A stretch of DNA of 42,623 bases, taken from contig JBLSDE010000013.1 in NCBI GenBank assembly GCA_052315315.1, positions 1 to 42,623 on the forward strand, read 5' to 3'. Below are positions 1 through 9,286 of this stretch, one piece after another (the stretch's first letter is position 1; every line of letters starts with the position of its first letter). The DNA comes from Cuniculiplasma sp052315315 (GTDB lineage: Archaea > Thermoplasmatota > Thermoplasmata > Thermoplasmatales > Thermoplasmataceae). The notes beneath the pieces are model-generated. The model was not told where the DNA came from and searched no databases. It saw only the letters and a list, made by a program, of their open reading frames with translations. A program made the position numbers and the translations under genes.

Positions 1-1
1 A

Positions 2-121
2 TTTGCTGCAGACAAGAAGATGCTTGGATGGAATATAGCACAGAGGAGAGATGACAGGATAGACAATGCACTATTCTGCACGGGCACATGGCACAATCTG
101 TTCAATATGGGTAGATCTTAG
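2..121 (+). CDS. C-terminal fragment of an unidentified gene
   Basis: The window opens inside a reading frame that runs without a stop from base 2 to a TAG at 119-121, giving the last 39 residues of a protein. The fragment is mixed charged and aromatic and ends in a short hydrophobic stretch with a Cys and a Trp-His pair. I do not recognise the family. The next gene starts 155 nt downstream behind its own TATA-like box, so this fragment is probably the end of a separate transcription unit. The frame is short, so it could be spurious. Confidence 0.45.
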   Translation, partial: FAADKKMLGWNIAQRRDDRIDNALFCTGTWHNLFNMGRS

Positions 122-242
122 AATAGTGTCCCACACTCTCCCTTTTCAGATTAAAGATAAATGGAAGTGAAGAATGGCATAGAAATTTATCCCTATTTTA
201 TTAAAAAATTCTGAGACTTTCATCAGGGTTTAAGTAGTCTGG

Positions 243-256
243 TGAAAAATATTAAC
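243..256 (+). promoter_or_regulatory. TATA box for the acyl-CoA dehydrogenase gene
   Basis: The AT-rich element GAAAAATATTAAC is centred about 26 nt before the ATG at 276. That is the spacing expected if transcription starts at or next to the start codon (leaderless message). No clear Shine-Dalgarno sequence lies in front of the ATG. Confidence 0.45.
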
Positions 257-275
257 ATAGAGGATATTTAGGTAT

Positions 276-1421
276 ATGGAAGGTTTAAGTCAGGAGGAAC
301 TGGATGTATTACAATATGTGAAGAGATTTGCTGAGGAAGAGGTTAAACCATTGGCCAGGGAAATAGATGCAAAAGAGGAGGTCCCTGAGAAAATAATCAA
401 TAGAATGAAAGAGCTGGGTCTCTTTGCAAGTTATCTTCCCAAGGAATATGGGGGATACGGAATGAGCTTCTCTTTTCTTATGCATACAATCGAGGAGATA
501 TCAAAGGCATGTCCAAGTACATCTCTGGTACTTGATGGCGCCTTAACTCTATTTGCAGAACCAGTTCTGATGTTTGGCAGTGAGGATCTTAAGAAGAGAT
601 ACCTTACAAGGGTAGTAAATGGTGAAGTAGGTGGTCTTGCCCTTACTGAGCCAGGTGCTGGAAGTGATGCAGCCGCAATTAAAACAACAGCAGTTAAGGA
701 AGGGAATGATTACATAATCAACGGATCAAAGATATTCATATCCAACGGAAGGCTTGCAAAATTCTATGTTGTGGATGTCGTTACGGACCCATCAAAGGGG
801 CACAAGGGCATTTCAACCTTTGTAGTTGATGCTGATACTCCCGGGTTCAGAATTTCCAGAGATATTCACAAAATGGGTATACGTGGCTCATCAACGGTGG
901 AACTCGTTTTTGAAAATGTGAGGGTCCCTGAATCAAATATGGTTGGAAAATTAAATGAAGGCTTCAAGGTAGTCATGGAAACCCTTGATGCAGGAAGAAT
1001 TGGAATAGCGTGCCAGGCCCTTGGAATTGCAAGAGCGGCCTTTGAAGAGGCAGTTGAATATATTCAACAGAGGAAACAGTTCGGGCAGGTGCTCTCAAAC
1101 TTCGAGGCGATTCAATTCATGATAGCAGATATGGCAACAGAAATAGAAGCTGCCAGTCTTTTAACATACGATGCGGCCAGGAAATGGGACAAACATGAGC
1201 CCTGTGTCAAGCCATCCTCCATGGCAAAGTTGAAAGCATCGGAAGTGGCTATGAAAGTAACTACTGAATGCCTGCAACTCTTCGGAGGATATGGATATAC
1301 AACAGATCTGGATGCAGAAAGGCACATGAGGGATGCAAAAATAACCCAGATATATGAAGGTACAAACCAGATTCAGAGACTGATCATATCAAGGGAAGTA
1401 TTCAAAGAAATACATCCATGA
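276..1421 (+). CDS. Acyl-CoA dehydrogenase
   Basis: FAD-dependent acyl-CoA dehydrogenase that introduces the alpha-beta double bond in an acyl-CoA and passes electrons to an electron-transfer flavoprotein. The 381-residue length is normal for the family. The FAD/substrate motif ALTEPGAGSD lies at 122-131, the middle beta domain at about 120-230, and the C-terminal signature QLFGGYGY at 334-341. The segment IYEGTNQIQR puts the catalytic base at Glu361, the position used by short-chain, butyryl-CoA-type enzymes. The ATG at 276 follows a TATA box at leaderless spacing. The stop overlaps the start of the DUF72 gene (ATGA), so the two are co-translated. Chain length cannot be set from sequence. 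A crotonase (15466) and a dienoyl-CoA reductase-like gene (33808) in the window fit a beta-oxidation pathway. Confidence 0.93.
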   Translation: MEGLSQEELDVLQYVKRFAEEEVKPLAREIDAKEEVPEKIINRMKELGLFASYLPKEYGGYGMSFSFLMHTIEEISKACPSTSLVLDGALTLFAEPVLMFGSEDLKKRYLTRVVNGEVGGLALTEPGAGSDAAAIKTTAVKEGNDYIINGSKIFISNGRLAKFYVVDVVTDPSKGHKGISTFVVDADTPGFRISRDIHKMGIRGSSTVELVFENVRVPESNMVGKLNEGFKVVMETLDAGRIGIACQALGIARAAFEEAVEYIQQRKQFGQVLSNFEAIQFMIADMATEIEAASLLTYDAARKWDKHEPCVKPSSMAKLKASEVAMKVTTECLQLFGGYGYTTDLDAERHMRDAKITQIYEGTNQIQRLIISREVFKEIHP

Positions 1422-2188
1422 TATTGATTGGATGTTCGGGATGGGCTTACAGTGACTGGAAGGCAAAATTTTACGGGAAGTCTAAGCCATCCCTTCAATA
1501 TTATTCCCATTTCTTCAACGCTGTTGAGGTTGATTCAACCTATTATAGAATACCCTCAAGGGACGTAGTTAAAAAATGGGTTGAAAAATTCAGCCCGGGG
1601 ATAAATTTTTCCGTAAAGCTGCCTGGAGACATTAGCCATGGAAAGGCACAAATCAGTGTAAAGAAGCAGTTATGGGATGTTTTCAATGAAAATGTAATGA
1701 AACCAATTTCGAAGGCACAGGATTCAGTGATGATTTTGATGACAATTCCTCCTGGAACGGTAGATATTGAAGGATATCTGAATGATATATCTGAAATAAC
1801 CCCTTCCTACGCACATCTGTGTATTGAGCCAAGGGTAAAAGATCGGATACAGAATGATCACATAACAGGAATTATAGAGGATAATGGCTTTATACCTGTG
1901 AGTGCGGATAACTATTTTATCAACCTGAACAGGATAGGAGGAAACAGTGGGGTGTCCTATGTGAGAATGCATGGCAGAAATCCGGAATTTTTAAAAGCCG
2001 TTGGAATGGAAAAATTCAATTATTTTTATTCAAGCGAAGAACTCGAGGACGTGGCTCAAAGGATTAAAGACGCAGAGGGAAAATTTAAGGATATATATGT
2101 GTTTTTCAATAATCATCCCAATGGGAATGCGCCGTTAAATGCAATAAGCTTATCAAGAATTCTGGGAATTGAGAAAAAATTTCTATAA
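1418..2188 (+). CDS. DUF72 (YecE-like) family protein
   Basis: A 256-residue protein that opens with GCSGWAYSDWKAKFYG, the hallmark N-terminus of the DUF72/YecE family, which folds as a TIM barrel. Other family features are the EVDSTYYRIPS segment at about 37-47 and FFNNHPNGNAP near the C-terminus. The biochemical role of the family is not established. The ATG overlaps the stop of the acyl-CoA dehydrogenase gene by four bases, so translation is likely coupled, but I see no functional link. The length is complete for the family. Confidence 0.88.
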   Translation: MILIGCSGWAYSDWKAKFYGKSKPSLQYYSHFFNAVEVDSTYYRIPSRDVVKKWVEKFSPGINFSVKLPGDISHGKAQISVKKQLWDVFNENVMKPISKAQDSVMILMTIPPGTVDIEGYLNDISEITPSYAHLCIEPRVKDRIQNDHITGIIEDNGFIPVSADNYFINLNRIGGNSGVSYVRMHGRNPEFLKAVGMEKFNYFYSSEELEDVAQRIKDAEGKFKDIYVFFNNHPNGNAPLNAISLSRILGIEKKFL

Positions 2189-2232
2189 TACCTATTTGGC
2201 AAATATCAAAATACCACAATTAATTATGGAAT

Positions 2233-3474
2233 ATGCCCAAAGGTAAAGATCTCCATGAAGGTTCAATAATTGACTTCACCCTTAAGGGAAAAAAACTCAG
2301 AGGGGTTGTTCTAGGGGTCAAGGAGAAATATATCAATATCAAGCTTGAAAGTGGATACAATATAATGGTTATACCCGATGAAATAAGTGAAGTTAGTGAA
2401 GGAAAGAAGATCAATAAAATAGAACGGGAATATGCAAGAGAATCGGGAGAGGGTACCAATATTTCTGTTATTAGTACCGGAGGAACCATAGTCAGCAAGG
2501 TTGATTATTCAACCGGTGCGGTGTTTCCATCACTGGACATCAGTGAAATAACTTCACGTTTCAAATATATGGAAAGATCATACCATGTAAGAAGCATACC
2601 ATTTTTGAACATACTCAGTGAAAATATGGAGCCTGATCAGTGGTTGCAGCTGGCTGATAAAATAGTGGAGGAATCAAGAAGATCAGAAGGAATTGTAATA
2701 TCGCACGGGACGGATACAATGACATATACTGCAAGCGCACTCTCATTTCTTCTCAAAGAATTATCAGTACCAGTTATAATGGTCGGGTCACAAAGGAGTT
2801 CTGACAGGCCAAGCACAGATTCCTATCTGAACATGGAAGCGGCTATAAATTTTGCCGCTACGGATTTTGGAGAAGTCGGAATGGCAATGCACTCATCAAT
2901 TTCAGATGACAGTATCGCTCTTCTCCGCGGAGTAAGGGCAAGAAAAATGCACTCATCAAGAAGAGATGCATTCAAGTCAATCGGGGAAAATCCATTGGGA
3001 TACTTCCAAAATGGTCTGGTAAATATTTCAGGCAAATATAGAAAAAGATCGGAAGAGACATCAGCCTTTAAAAGATTGGAAAAGAGAGCAGGAATACTCT
3101 ACTTCCATCCTGGAATTGAAACTGATGATCTATCCCAATATCTTGAGAAAAAGCTCGGAGTGGTAATAATGGGGACAGGACTGGGGCACATCTCTACGAA
3201 ATTCATAGACGTGATTAAGGAATACACAGATTCGGGAAGGCTTGCGGTTATGACGACCCAGTGCATTTATGGTACAACAGATCTTGATGTATATTCCACT
3301 GGTAGGCTCCTGGCAAGGGCAGGGGTCACATGGGCTGGAAATATGCTTCCTGAGGCGGCTCTTACAAAAATGATGGTCATAATGGGAAACTATCCTGAAT
3401 TTGAATGGCAAAAGAGAATGGTAACTGATATGAGGGGAGAAATTCTGCAAAGGGAAGAAATAGGGGTGTTCTGA
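2233..3474 (+). CDS. gatD: Glutamyl-tRNA(Gln) amidotransferase subunit D
   Basis: Asparaginase-like subunit of the archaeal GatDE amidotransferase. It releases ammonia from glutamine (or asparagine) for conversion of Glu-tRNA(Gln) to Gln-tRNA(Gln). At 413 residues it matches GatD, not free L-asparaginase: a small beta-rich N-terminal domain (about 1-75) precedes the amidohydrolase. Active-site motifs are STGGT (81-85, with Thr85) and HGTDTM (158-163, with Thr160 and Asp161). gatE begins two bases after the stop, so the two subunits are co-expressed. An ATG at 2226 is out of frame; 2233 is the first in-frame ATG. Confidence 0.96.
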   Translation: MPKGKDLHEGSIIDFTLKGKKLRGVVLGVKEKYINIKLESGYNIMVIPDEISEVSEGKKINKIEREYARESGEGTNISVISTGGTIVSKVDYSTGAVFPSLDISEITSRFKYMERSYHVRSIPFLNILSENMEPDQWLQLADKIVEESRRSEGIVISHGTDTMTYTASALSFLLKELSVPVIMVGSQRSSDRPSTDSYLNMEAAINFAATDFGEVGMAMHSSISDDSIALLRGVRARKMHSSRRDAFKSIGENPLGYFQNGLVNISGKYRKRSEETSAFKRLEKRAGILYFHPGIETDDLSQYLEKKLGVVIMGTGLGHISTKFIDVIKEYTDSGRLAVMTTQCIYGTTDLDVYSTGRLLARAGVTWAGNMLPEAALTKMMVIMGNYPEFEWQKRMVTDMRGEILQREEIGVF

Positions 3475-3476
3475 TT

Positions 3477-5276
3477 ATGGAGTTTCCAAAAGATACGAAA
3501 ATAGGTCTCGAGGTACATCTTCAGGTAAACACAGGAAAGCTTTATTGCAGTTGCGAATCAGAGGGAAAGGAGACCGGTGAATCCTTCATCAGAAATCTAC
3601 ACGCATCATCTGGTGAATCGGGATTATCTGATGTTTCAACTTTGTATGAGGAATCAAGAGAAAGGATTTTCAAATATTTGGTTACCAATAATTCGTGCCT
3701 TGTGGAATGCGATGAAGAACCTCCACACAGAATAAATCAAAAAGCCTTAAATACTGCCCTCAGGATGGCATCATCCTTTGGATCTCAGATCCTGGACAGA
3801 ATAGTGGTGATGAGGAAAGTTGTAATAGATGGTTCCAACACAAGTGGATTCCAGAGAACTGCCCTTATAAGTTTTGGGGGCGAAGTGAAGCGTGGAGATC
3901 ACAGGTCAAAGATATCCACCATATGTCTTGAAGAGGACGCATGCAGGAAGGTTGAAGAGGATGGAAACACGGTCACATATTCACTGGATCGCCTTGGGAT
4001 TCCCCTAATTGAAATTTCCACAGAGCCAGATATAACTTCTCCTGAAGGGGCAATTGAAATTGCAAGAGAAATTGGAGAAAGGCTGATATCTATAGGTTTA
4101 CTGAGAAAGGGTGCAGACAGCATAAGGCAGGATGTTAATTTCTCAATGGGCTACGGAAGGGTTGAGATAAAAGGTGTATCAAAGCTAAATGCCATTGCAG
4201 AAATTCTGACAAATGAAATGAGCAGGCAGACCAATCTATCCAAAGCAGTTGAAATATGGAAATCCAGAGGGGGCACGGAGCCAATTTCCTTTGTAGCAAA
4301 CAACTCTATCTTTAACGAAACCAATTCCAGAATGATTCTCAACTCCAGAGAGAATGGAAAGGATATTCTTCTTGCAAAATTGAAGAATGGAAAAGGTCTG
4401 TTGAAAAACGGGGATTACCGCTTTGGAAAGGAAATAGCAGATGCATTAAAGCAGATTGGGATAAAGGGAATACTGCACTACGATGAACTACCTGCATACG
4501 GAATTACAAAGGAAGAGAAGGAGCGGGTATGTGAATTTCTTGACCTTGAAGAGAACGATTCATTCCTGATCCTTCTGGAGGAAGAGGCAAACGCAAAACA
4601 TGTTGAAGAAGTGATAAATAGGAGGATTGAAAAACTGCTCTCAGGAGATTTTTCAGAGACAAGGGCTGCCATGGAAGACAACACTACAAGATTTATGAGG
4701 CCACTTTCAGGTTCAAGCAGAATGTATCCTGAAACGGATATACCTGTAATTGAAATCTCCACGGATATGATGGAAAATGCAAGGAAAAATGCACCACTGC
4801 CACTTGAGGATGTAATAAAGGACCTGGCATCAAAATATGGAATATCGCAGCAGGATGCTTCAACTCTCATATGGAGCAATAGCAAAGACCTCTTTGAGGA
4901 GATGTCTGAAAAGGGAGAACCAAAGATGATATGTCGTATTCTGGTACAGAAATTACCTGAGCTGGAGAGAAAGAAGAATATTAGAATAGATAATGCAACT
5001 TTGAGGAAAGTATTTGATTTCTGTCTTTCAAATAATTATGGGAGATACTCCATTGAAAGAGCTCTTGAATTGATATCAGAAGGAAATGATGCTGAAAATA
5101 TACTGACTCAGGATTTCCTGAAGCCTGTGGACGAAGAAGAATTAATTGATTTATTGAGGGAAATCAAGGAAAAGAAAAACATATCGGCAATAGGAAAGGA
5201 GGTAGTGGCCCGAACTGGAAGACCTGTTGACAGTTCCCTGATAGCAAAGGCATTGGAGAAATCAATTAAAAAATGA
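3477..5276 (+). CDS. gatE: Glutamyl-tRNA(Gln) amidotransferase subunit E
   Basis: GatB-like catalytic subunit of archaeal GatDE. It binds Glu-tRNA(Gln), activates the glutamate with ATP and amidates it with ammonia from GatD. The protein (599 residues) begins with IGLEVHLQVNTGKLYC, the typical GatB/GatE opening. The catalytic cradle covers about 1-270 and includes EISTEPD and RQDVNFS. An AspRS-type GAD insertion, specific to GatE, covers about 280-410. A helical and YqeY-like tail covers about 430-599 and ends in GKEVVARTGRPVDSSLIAKAL. The length is typical. The gene lies two bases after gatD and ends 43 nt before nuoA, which has its own TATA box. Confidence 0.96.
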   Translation: MEFPKDTKIGLEVHLQVNTGKLYCSCESEGKETGESFIRNLHASSGESGLSDVSTLYEESRERIFKYLVTNNSCLVECDEEPPHRINQKALNTALRMASSFGSQILDRIVVMRKVVIDGSNTSGFQRTALISFGGEVKRGDHRSKISTICLEEDACRKVEEDGNTVTYSLDRLGIPLIEISTEPDITSPEGAIEIAREIGERLISIGLLRKGADSIRQDVNFSMGYGRVEIKGVSKLNAIAEILTNEMSRQTNLSKAVEIWKSRGGTEPISFVANNSIFNETNSRMILNSRENGKDILLAKLKNGKGLLKNGDYRFGKEIADALKQIGIKGILHYDELPAYGITKEEKERVCEFLDLEENDSFLILLEEEANAKHVEEVINRRIEKLLSGDFSETRAAMEDNTTRFMRPLSGSSRMYPETDIPVIEISTDMMENARKNAPLPLEDVIKDLASKYGISQQDASTLIWSNSKDLFEEMSEKGEPKMICRILVQKLPELERKKNIRIDNATLRKVFDFCLSNNYGRYSIERALELISEGNDAENILTQDFLKPVDEEELIDLLREIKEKKNISAIGKEVVARTGRPVDSSLIAKALEKSIKK

Positions 5277-5289
5277 GCATCTAAACAAC

Positions 5290-5300
5290 ACTTAAATATT
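5290..5300 (+). promoter_or_regulatory. TATA box of the nuo operon
   Basis: ACTTAAATATT is centred about 25 nt upstream of the nuoA ATG at 5320, in the 43-nt gap after gatE. The spacing predicts a leaderless nuo message starting at or near the nuoA start codon. No Shine-Dalgarno is seen in this gap. Confidence 0.5.
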
Positions 5301-5319
5301 TTCCACAAATACCCAATCC

Positions 5320-5760
5320 ATGTTATTATACGGATACATACCAGCCATAATCACCCTCATTTTGCTGGTCTTAGCTATGTATTTAGTATTCTCGATTCTT
5401 CCCGCCTTGAGTCAGGCTAGAACAAAATCTGACATGAATAAAATATCTCTGAAACCCTCTGAAATATTGAAGGATCTTGCCAAGGAAGCTTCTCCTGTTA
5501 AGGGTTCTTCATACACAGCACCCTACGAATCAGGTGAGGTTGCAAGAGGGTCATACAATAATTTTGTTAGAGTTCAATATTATGTTATTGTTCTTCTGTT
5601 CATTCTTTTTGACGTGGATATGGCCCTTCTTCTGCCGTGGGCATTCGATTTTAAGGCACTTGGATTCTATGACTTCATGGAAACCATTTTGTTTATCTTA
5701 ATGCCAATGACAGCGGTATATTATGCGTTCAGGAAAGGTTACATGAGGTGGCTTAAATGA
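5320..5760 (+). CDS. nuoA: NADH-quinone oxidoreductase-like subunit A
   Basis: Small membrane subunit of the respiratory complex I / Fpo family. The protein (146 residues) has three hydrophobic segments: one near residues 5-28 and two in the C-terminal half. Between the last two is the family signature, with FVRVQYYVIVLLFILFDVD and acidic residues near the quinone-site loop. It is first in a run of twelve overlapping Nuo genes. Its stop overlaps the nuoB start (ATGA). It acts in the cytoplasmic membrane at the hinge between the peripheral and membrane arms. Confidence 0.92.
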   Translation: MLLYGYIPAIITLILLVLAMYLVFSILPALSQARTKSDMNKISLKPSEILKDLAKEASPVKGSSYTAPYESGEVARGSYNNFVRVQYYVIVLLFILFDVDMALLLPWAFDFKALGFYDFMETILFILMPMTAVYYAFRKGYMRWLK

Positions 5761-6221
5761 AGACAGGGGATGCTGGTTTTATAACTACAACACTGGAAAA
5801 GGCAATGGAATGGAGCAGGAGCAACTCAATATGGCCACTGACATTCGGTCTGGCTTGCTGTGCCATTGAAATGATGGCAGTCCAGGCATCCAGACTGGAC
5901 GTTTCTAGATTTGGAAGTGAGGTTTTCAGGAATTCACCAAGGCAATCTGACCTTATGATAGTATCTGGAACGGTCACAAAGAAGATGGCACCAAGACTGA
6001 GAAGGCTTTATGACGAAATGCCCTATCCAAAATATGTCATTGCAATGGGCGTATGTGTCATACAGGGAGGACCGTACAATCAGGGGTATTCGGTTGTCCT
6101 TGGTGTGGACAGGGTTGTTCCCGTTGATGTTTATGTTCCAGGGTGCCCACCAACTCCTGAGGCTCTTACAAATGGAATTATTTTGCTTCAAAAGAAGATT
6201 AGAAATGAAGCGGACAGGTGA
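5757..6221 (+). CDS. nuoB: NADH-quinone oxidoreductase-like subunit B
   Basis: Peripheral-arm subunit that carries the terminal [4Fe-4S] cluster N2 next to the quinone site. All four expected cysteines are present: the adjacent pair Cys34-Cys35 in GLACCAIEMMA, Cys100 in MGVCVIQGG, and Cys130 in VPGCPPTPE. The length (154 residues) is typical of the archaeal/bacterial subunit. The start overlaps the nuoA stop by four bases and the end overlaps nuoC by four bases. Confidence 0.95.
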   Translation: MKTGDAGFITTTLEKAMEWSRSNSIWPLTFGLACCAIEMMAVQASRLDVSRFGSEVFRNSPRQSDLMIVSGTVTKKMAPRLRRLYDEMPYPKYVIAMGVCVIQGGPYNQGYSVVLGVDRVVPVDVYVPGCPPTPEALTNGIILLQKKIRNEADR

Positions 6222-6688
6222 TCAGATTGGCCTATGAAATTAAAGAAGAGACAGGAAAAGATGGAAGAAAAGTATTGAGGATTGACAGGGACCACCTTCT
6301 GGATTTAATGAAAGACCTGAAAAAAGAGGGATATGATCACCTTTCCCTTATCTCTTCGGTGGACTTCCGTGACAGAATAGAGGTAATATACCACCTGGAG
6401 AAATCCTCAGACAACTTCTCTATGATAGTTGTTAAAACCGAGACAAGGGATACTCACATACCAAGTGTGACGTCTTTGTGGGAAAGCGCAAATTGGGATG
6501 AAAGAGAACAGTACGATATGATGGGTGTCATATTTGACGGACATCCAGACCTCAGAAGAATACTCCTCCCAGAGGGATGGAACGGTTATCCACTGAGGAA
6601 AGACTATGATATGAGCAAGGTGCAGTTTGTTAATATGGATGAGGAAGGAAACGATTATGTTAGCTTTGATCCAGGGGATGGGTGGTAA
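6218..6688 (+). CDS. nuoC: NADH-quinone oxidoreductase-like subunit C (30 kDa type)
   Basis: Peripheral-arm subunit without cofactor. The C-terminal half carries the 30-kDa-subunit signature: WDEREQYDMMGVIFDGHP followed by LRRIL and PLRKDY. The 156 residues are complete for an unfused NuoC. I chose the GTG at 6218 because it gives a four-base overlap with the nuoB stop (GTGA), the arrangement seen at neighbouring junctions. A TTG at 6227 is a possible alternative. Confidence 0.92.
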   Translation: MIRLAYEIKEETGKDGRKVLRIDRDHLLDLMKDLKKEGYDHLSLISSVDFRDRIEVIYHLEKSSDNFSMIVVKTETRDTHIPSVTSLWESANWDEREQYDMMGVIFDGHPDLRRILLPEGWNGYPLRKDYDMSKVQFVNMDEEGNDYVSFDPGDGW

Positions 6689-6690
6689 TA

Positions 6691-7809
6691 ATGGAGTCCG
6701 GTCTTAAGAATAGGTATATTGAACTTAACATGGGTCCCCAGCATCCATCCACACACGGTGTATTAAGGTTAAAGCTGACTCTTGACGGGGAGACAGTTAA
6801 GAAAATTGAACCGATAATAGGATATTTGCACAGAAATGCTGAAAAAATATGCGAACTTGATTTCTACTGTGACGCACTCATTTACTTTGACAGGATGGAC
6901 TATGTGGGTGCAATGAATATGGAGCTTGGATATTTGGAAGCAGCTGAAAAACTCCTAAATATTGAGCCTCCTGAAAGGGTCAAATGGATTCGTGTCATAA
7001 TGGCAGAATTAAACAGAATTGCCTCACATCTTGTCTGGGCAGGCGCATTCGGTTTAGATCTTGGGATGCTCACACCATTTTTCTATGTTTTCGAAGAGAG
7101 GGAAAAAATACTGAATCTATTCACTGAAATCTCTGGTTCCAGACAGGAAACAAACTACATGAGTATAGGTGGAGTTTATCAGGATTTCAACGATAAGATC
7201 ATTTACAGGATTAAGGAATTTCTTGATGAATTTCCAAAGAAACTGGAAGAGATATACAATCTCTTTGTTAAAAATGATATTTTCATTTCAAGGACAAAAA
7301 ACATTGGGATACTGGAACCGGAGGTTGCCTTATCCTACGGAGTGACAGGCCCAATGCTCAGGGCATCGGGAATTCCCTATGATGTAAGAAAGGATGAGCC
7401 CTATCTTGTTTACGATAAGATAAATTTCACCGTTCCAATATCAAAGAAAAAGGATGTTCTCGCAAGATTCATAGTAAGATTTGAGGAGATGCGCCAGTCT
7501 GTAAAGATTGTGAAGCAGGCTCTTGAAAAACTTCCCGACGGGCCTTATTTCAACCCAAAGGCAAAGAAGTCATTGATGATAAGATTGAGAGGAGAAGGGG
7601 ACGTTTACGCAAGAACCGAATCAACAAAGGGAGAATTTGGCGTCTATATTGTAGGAGACGGGAGTGTAAAACCATACAGAGTTCACGTTAGAAGCCCTGC
7701 ATTCAAGAATCTATCTGTGTTACCATACCTTTCGAAGGATGTGCTCATAGCAGATATGGTGGCCATATCTGGATCTATTGATCTTGTTTTCGGTGAGGTG
7801 GACAGATGA
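6691..7809 (+). CDS. nuoD: NADH-quinone oxidoreductase-like subunit D (49 kDa type)
   Basis: Peripheral-arm subunit that forms the quinone-binding pocket with NuoB and is related to the large subunit of NiFe hydrogenases. The N-terminus holds the signature LNMGPQHPSTHGVLRL, followed by the IGYLHRNAEK segment. The hydrogenase Ni-ligand cysteines are not present as a pair, as expected for NuoD. I chose the ATG at 6691 because GGGTGGT at 6680-6686 is a good Shine-Dalgarno and the ATG lies two bases after the nuoC stop. An in-frame GTG at 6682 would add three residues. The ATG start gives 372 residues. Confidence 0.94.
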   Translation: MESGLKNRYIELNMGPQHPSTHGVLRLKLTLDGETVKKIEPIIGYLHRNAEKICELDFYCDALIYFDRMDYVGAMNMELGYLEAAEKLLNIEPPERVKWIRVIMAELNRIASHLVWAGAFGLDLGMLTPFFYVFEEREKILNLFTEISGSRQETNYMSIGGVYQDFNDKIIYRIKEFLDEFPKKLEEIYNLFVKNDIFISRTKNIGILEPEVALSYGVTGPMLRASGIPYDVRKDEPYLVYDKINFTVPISKKKDVLARFIVRFEEMRQSVKIVKQALEKLPDGPYFNPKAKKSLMIRLRGEGDVYARTESTKGEFGVYIVGDGSVKPYRVHVRSPAFKNLSVLPYLSKDVLIADMVAISGSIDLVFGEVDR

Positions 7810-8849
7810 ATCTGCTTACAAGAATTGCCACAATTTTGAGTTTTCTTGGTCATTATCCTGCATACATTCTGGCCTATATTATTGAGACTCTGATTGTTAT
7901 TATATTTGCAACTGTGGTTGTCGCAGGAATGGTGTATTTCTTCAGGAAATACATGGCAAGGGTCCAGATGAGAATAGGTCCAAATAGGGTTGGAAAATTT
8001 GGAGTACTACAGGTTATGGCAGATGGATTGAAATTGATCCAAAAAGAATCAATTATGCCACAGGGCAGAGACGATCTGCCATACAAAGTGGCACCTCTGA
8101 TTATATTCATCGCCCTCATAATGGGATTTATATTTATCCCTTACGGTCCTCTAGCCTGGCTGGGCACACTGACAGTGACCCACTCAGATGTGAGTCTTGT
8201 CATAATGTTTGCCTTAATTGCAATTATGCCTATAGGAGAACTCCTGTCTGGTATAGTTTCAAATAACAAATACGCAGTTCTTGGTTCACTGAGGGGCGTT
8301 GCAAAGGATATATCCTTCGAAGTTCCAATGATGCTTTCAGTGCTCGCAATTGTGATGATGGCATCTGCCACAAAAGGAATATCACCACTGGATCTGAATG
8401 GGGTTGTGCAGGCTCAAAATATACCATTTGCAATCCTTGAGCCTCTAGGCTTCTTCGTATTTTTGATCTCAATGGCTGCAAGAGCTTCATACTCACCATT
8501 TGATATGGGGGAAAGTGACAGTGAACTTGTAACTGGAAATACAACGGAATATAGTGGTCTGAGATTTGGTATGTTCTATCTGGGTCTGTTTGGTACAATA
8601 TTTCTTGGTTCAATGATTTTGAGCACGCTCTATCTTGGTGGATATAATGGGCCATTTGTCAATTATGTTGGTTTTATATGGCTTCTTATCAAAACCCTTG
8701 TAATAGTTATAATATCTCTTACCATATGGCTCTCAATGCCAAGGGTGAGGATAGACAAGTTTGTCTCATTTGGTTGGAAGTACCTTCTTCCAATTTCATT
8801 CATAAATCTATTAATTACAGGGTTTTTAGTATTGGGGGGAATTTCATGA
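7806..8849 (+). CDS. nuoH: NADH-quinone oxidoreductase-like subunit H
   Basis: Membrane subunit that joins the quinone site to the proton channels. The protein (347 residues) has about eight transmembrane helices. It contains the conserved cytoplasmic loop RMRIGPNRVG-type motif (MRIGPNRVGKFGVLQVMADG, near 57-76) and PFDMGESDSELVTGNTTEYS around residues 235-255, whose acidic residues line the quinone/proton path. The start overlaps the nuoD stop (ATGA). Confidence 0.95.
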   Translation: MNLLTRIATILSFLGHYPAYILAYIIETLIVIIFATVVVAGMVYFFRKYMARVQMRIGPNRVGKFGVLQVMADGLKLIQKESIMPQGRDDLPYKVAPLIIFIALIMGFIFIPYGPLAWLGTLTVTHSDVSLVIMFALIAIMPIGELLSGIVSNNKYAVLGSLRGVAKDISFEVPMMLSVLAIVMMASATKGISPLDLNGVVQAQNIPFAILEPLGFFVFLISMAARASYSPFDMGESDSELVTGNTTEYSGLRFGMFYLGLFGTIFLGSMILSTLYLGGYNGPFVNYVGFIWLLIKTLVIVIISLTIWLSMPRVRIDKFVSFGWKYLLPISFINLLITGFLVLGGIS

Positions 8850-9286
8850 TTGAAGTAAAAGAGGTTGAAGAGCCAAAGAGAATACCAATTCTTGGCTCAA
8901 TAGGTGGAATGTACACAGTGTTCAAGCATCTTTTCCAGAAGCCTGTTACGGTCCAATACCCGGAAGAAAAGGAAAATCAGGGAGATAGGTTCAGGTTCAG
9001 GATATATCTGAGCACTGATGACTGTGTGGGCTGCACTCTGTGTGAACAGGTGTGCCCAAATCTAACAATAACCATGGTAAATCTGGATAAGGAAAATCCA
9101 AGGAACAAGAGAAAAATATACCCATCTGTTAATTTCGGTACATGCACTGTCTGCAGAAATTGCGAGGAGATATGCCCAACCGATGCAATTTATCTTAAAG
9201 ACGTATTTGAAACTGCAAGGACTAAAAACTCGTTCTTCTACAGTCCAACGGATCTGGAGAAAAACGAGGATGAGGTGAGGAGATGA
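8846..9286 (+). CDS. nuoI: NADH-quinone oxidoreductase-like subunit I (2x[4Fe-4S] ferredoxin type)
   Basis: Peripheral-arm electron carrier with clusters N6a and N6b. Two complete ferredoxin motifs are present: Cys60/63/66 with Cys70, and Cys100/103/106 with Cys110. The frame is open further upstream inside nuoH, but the ATG at 8846 is right: it overlaps the nuoH stop (ATGA), follows the strong Shine-Dalgarno GGGGGGA (8834-8840) and gives a normal 146-residue NuoI. The only likely entry route for electrons that I can see in this operon is through this subunit, because NuoE, NuoF and NuoG are absent. Confidence 0.95.
   Translation: MIEVKEVEEPKRIPILGSIGGMYTVFKHLFQKPVTVQYPEEKENQGDRFRFRIYLSTDDCVGCTLCEQVCPNLTITMVNLDKENPRNKRKIYPSVNFGTCTVCRNCEEICPTDAIYLKDVFETARTKNSFFYSPTDLEKNEDEVRR

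Noticed and set aside
8678..8845. Upstream in-frame extension of nuoI
   Set aside because: It lies wholly inside nuoH; the ATG at 8846 has a strong Shine-Dalgarno, an ATGA overlap and gives a normal NuoI.
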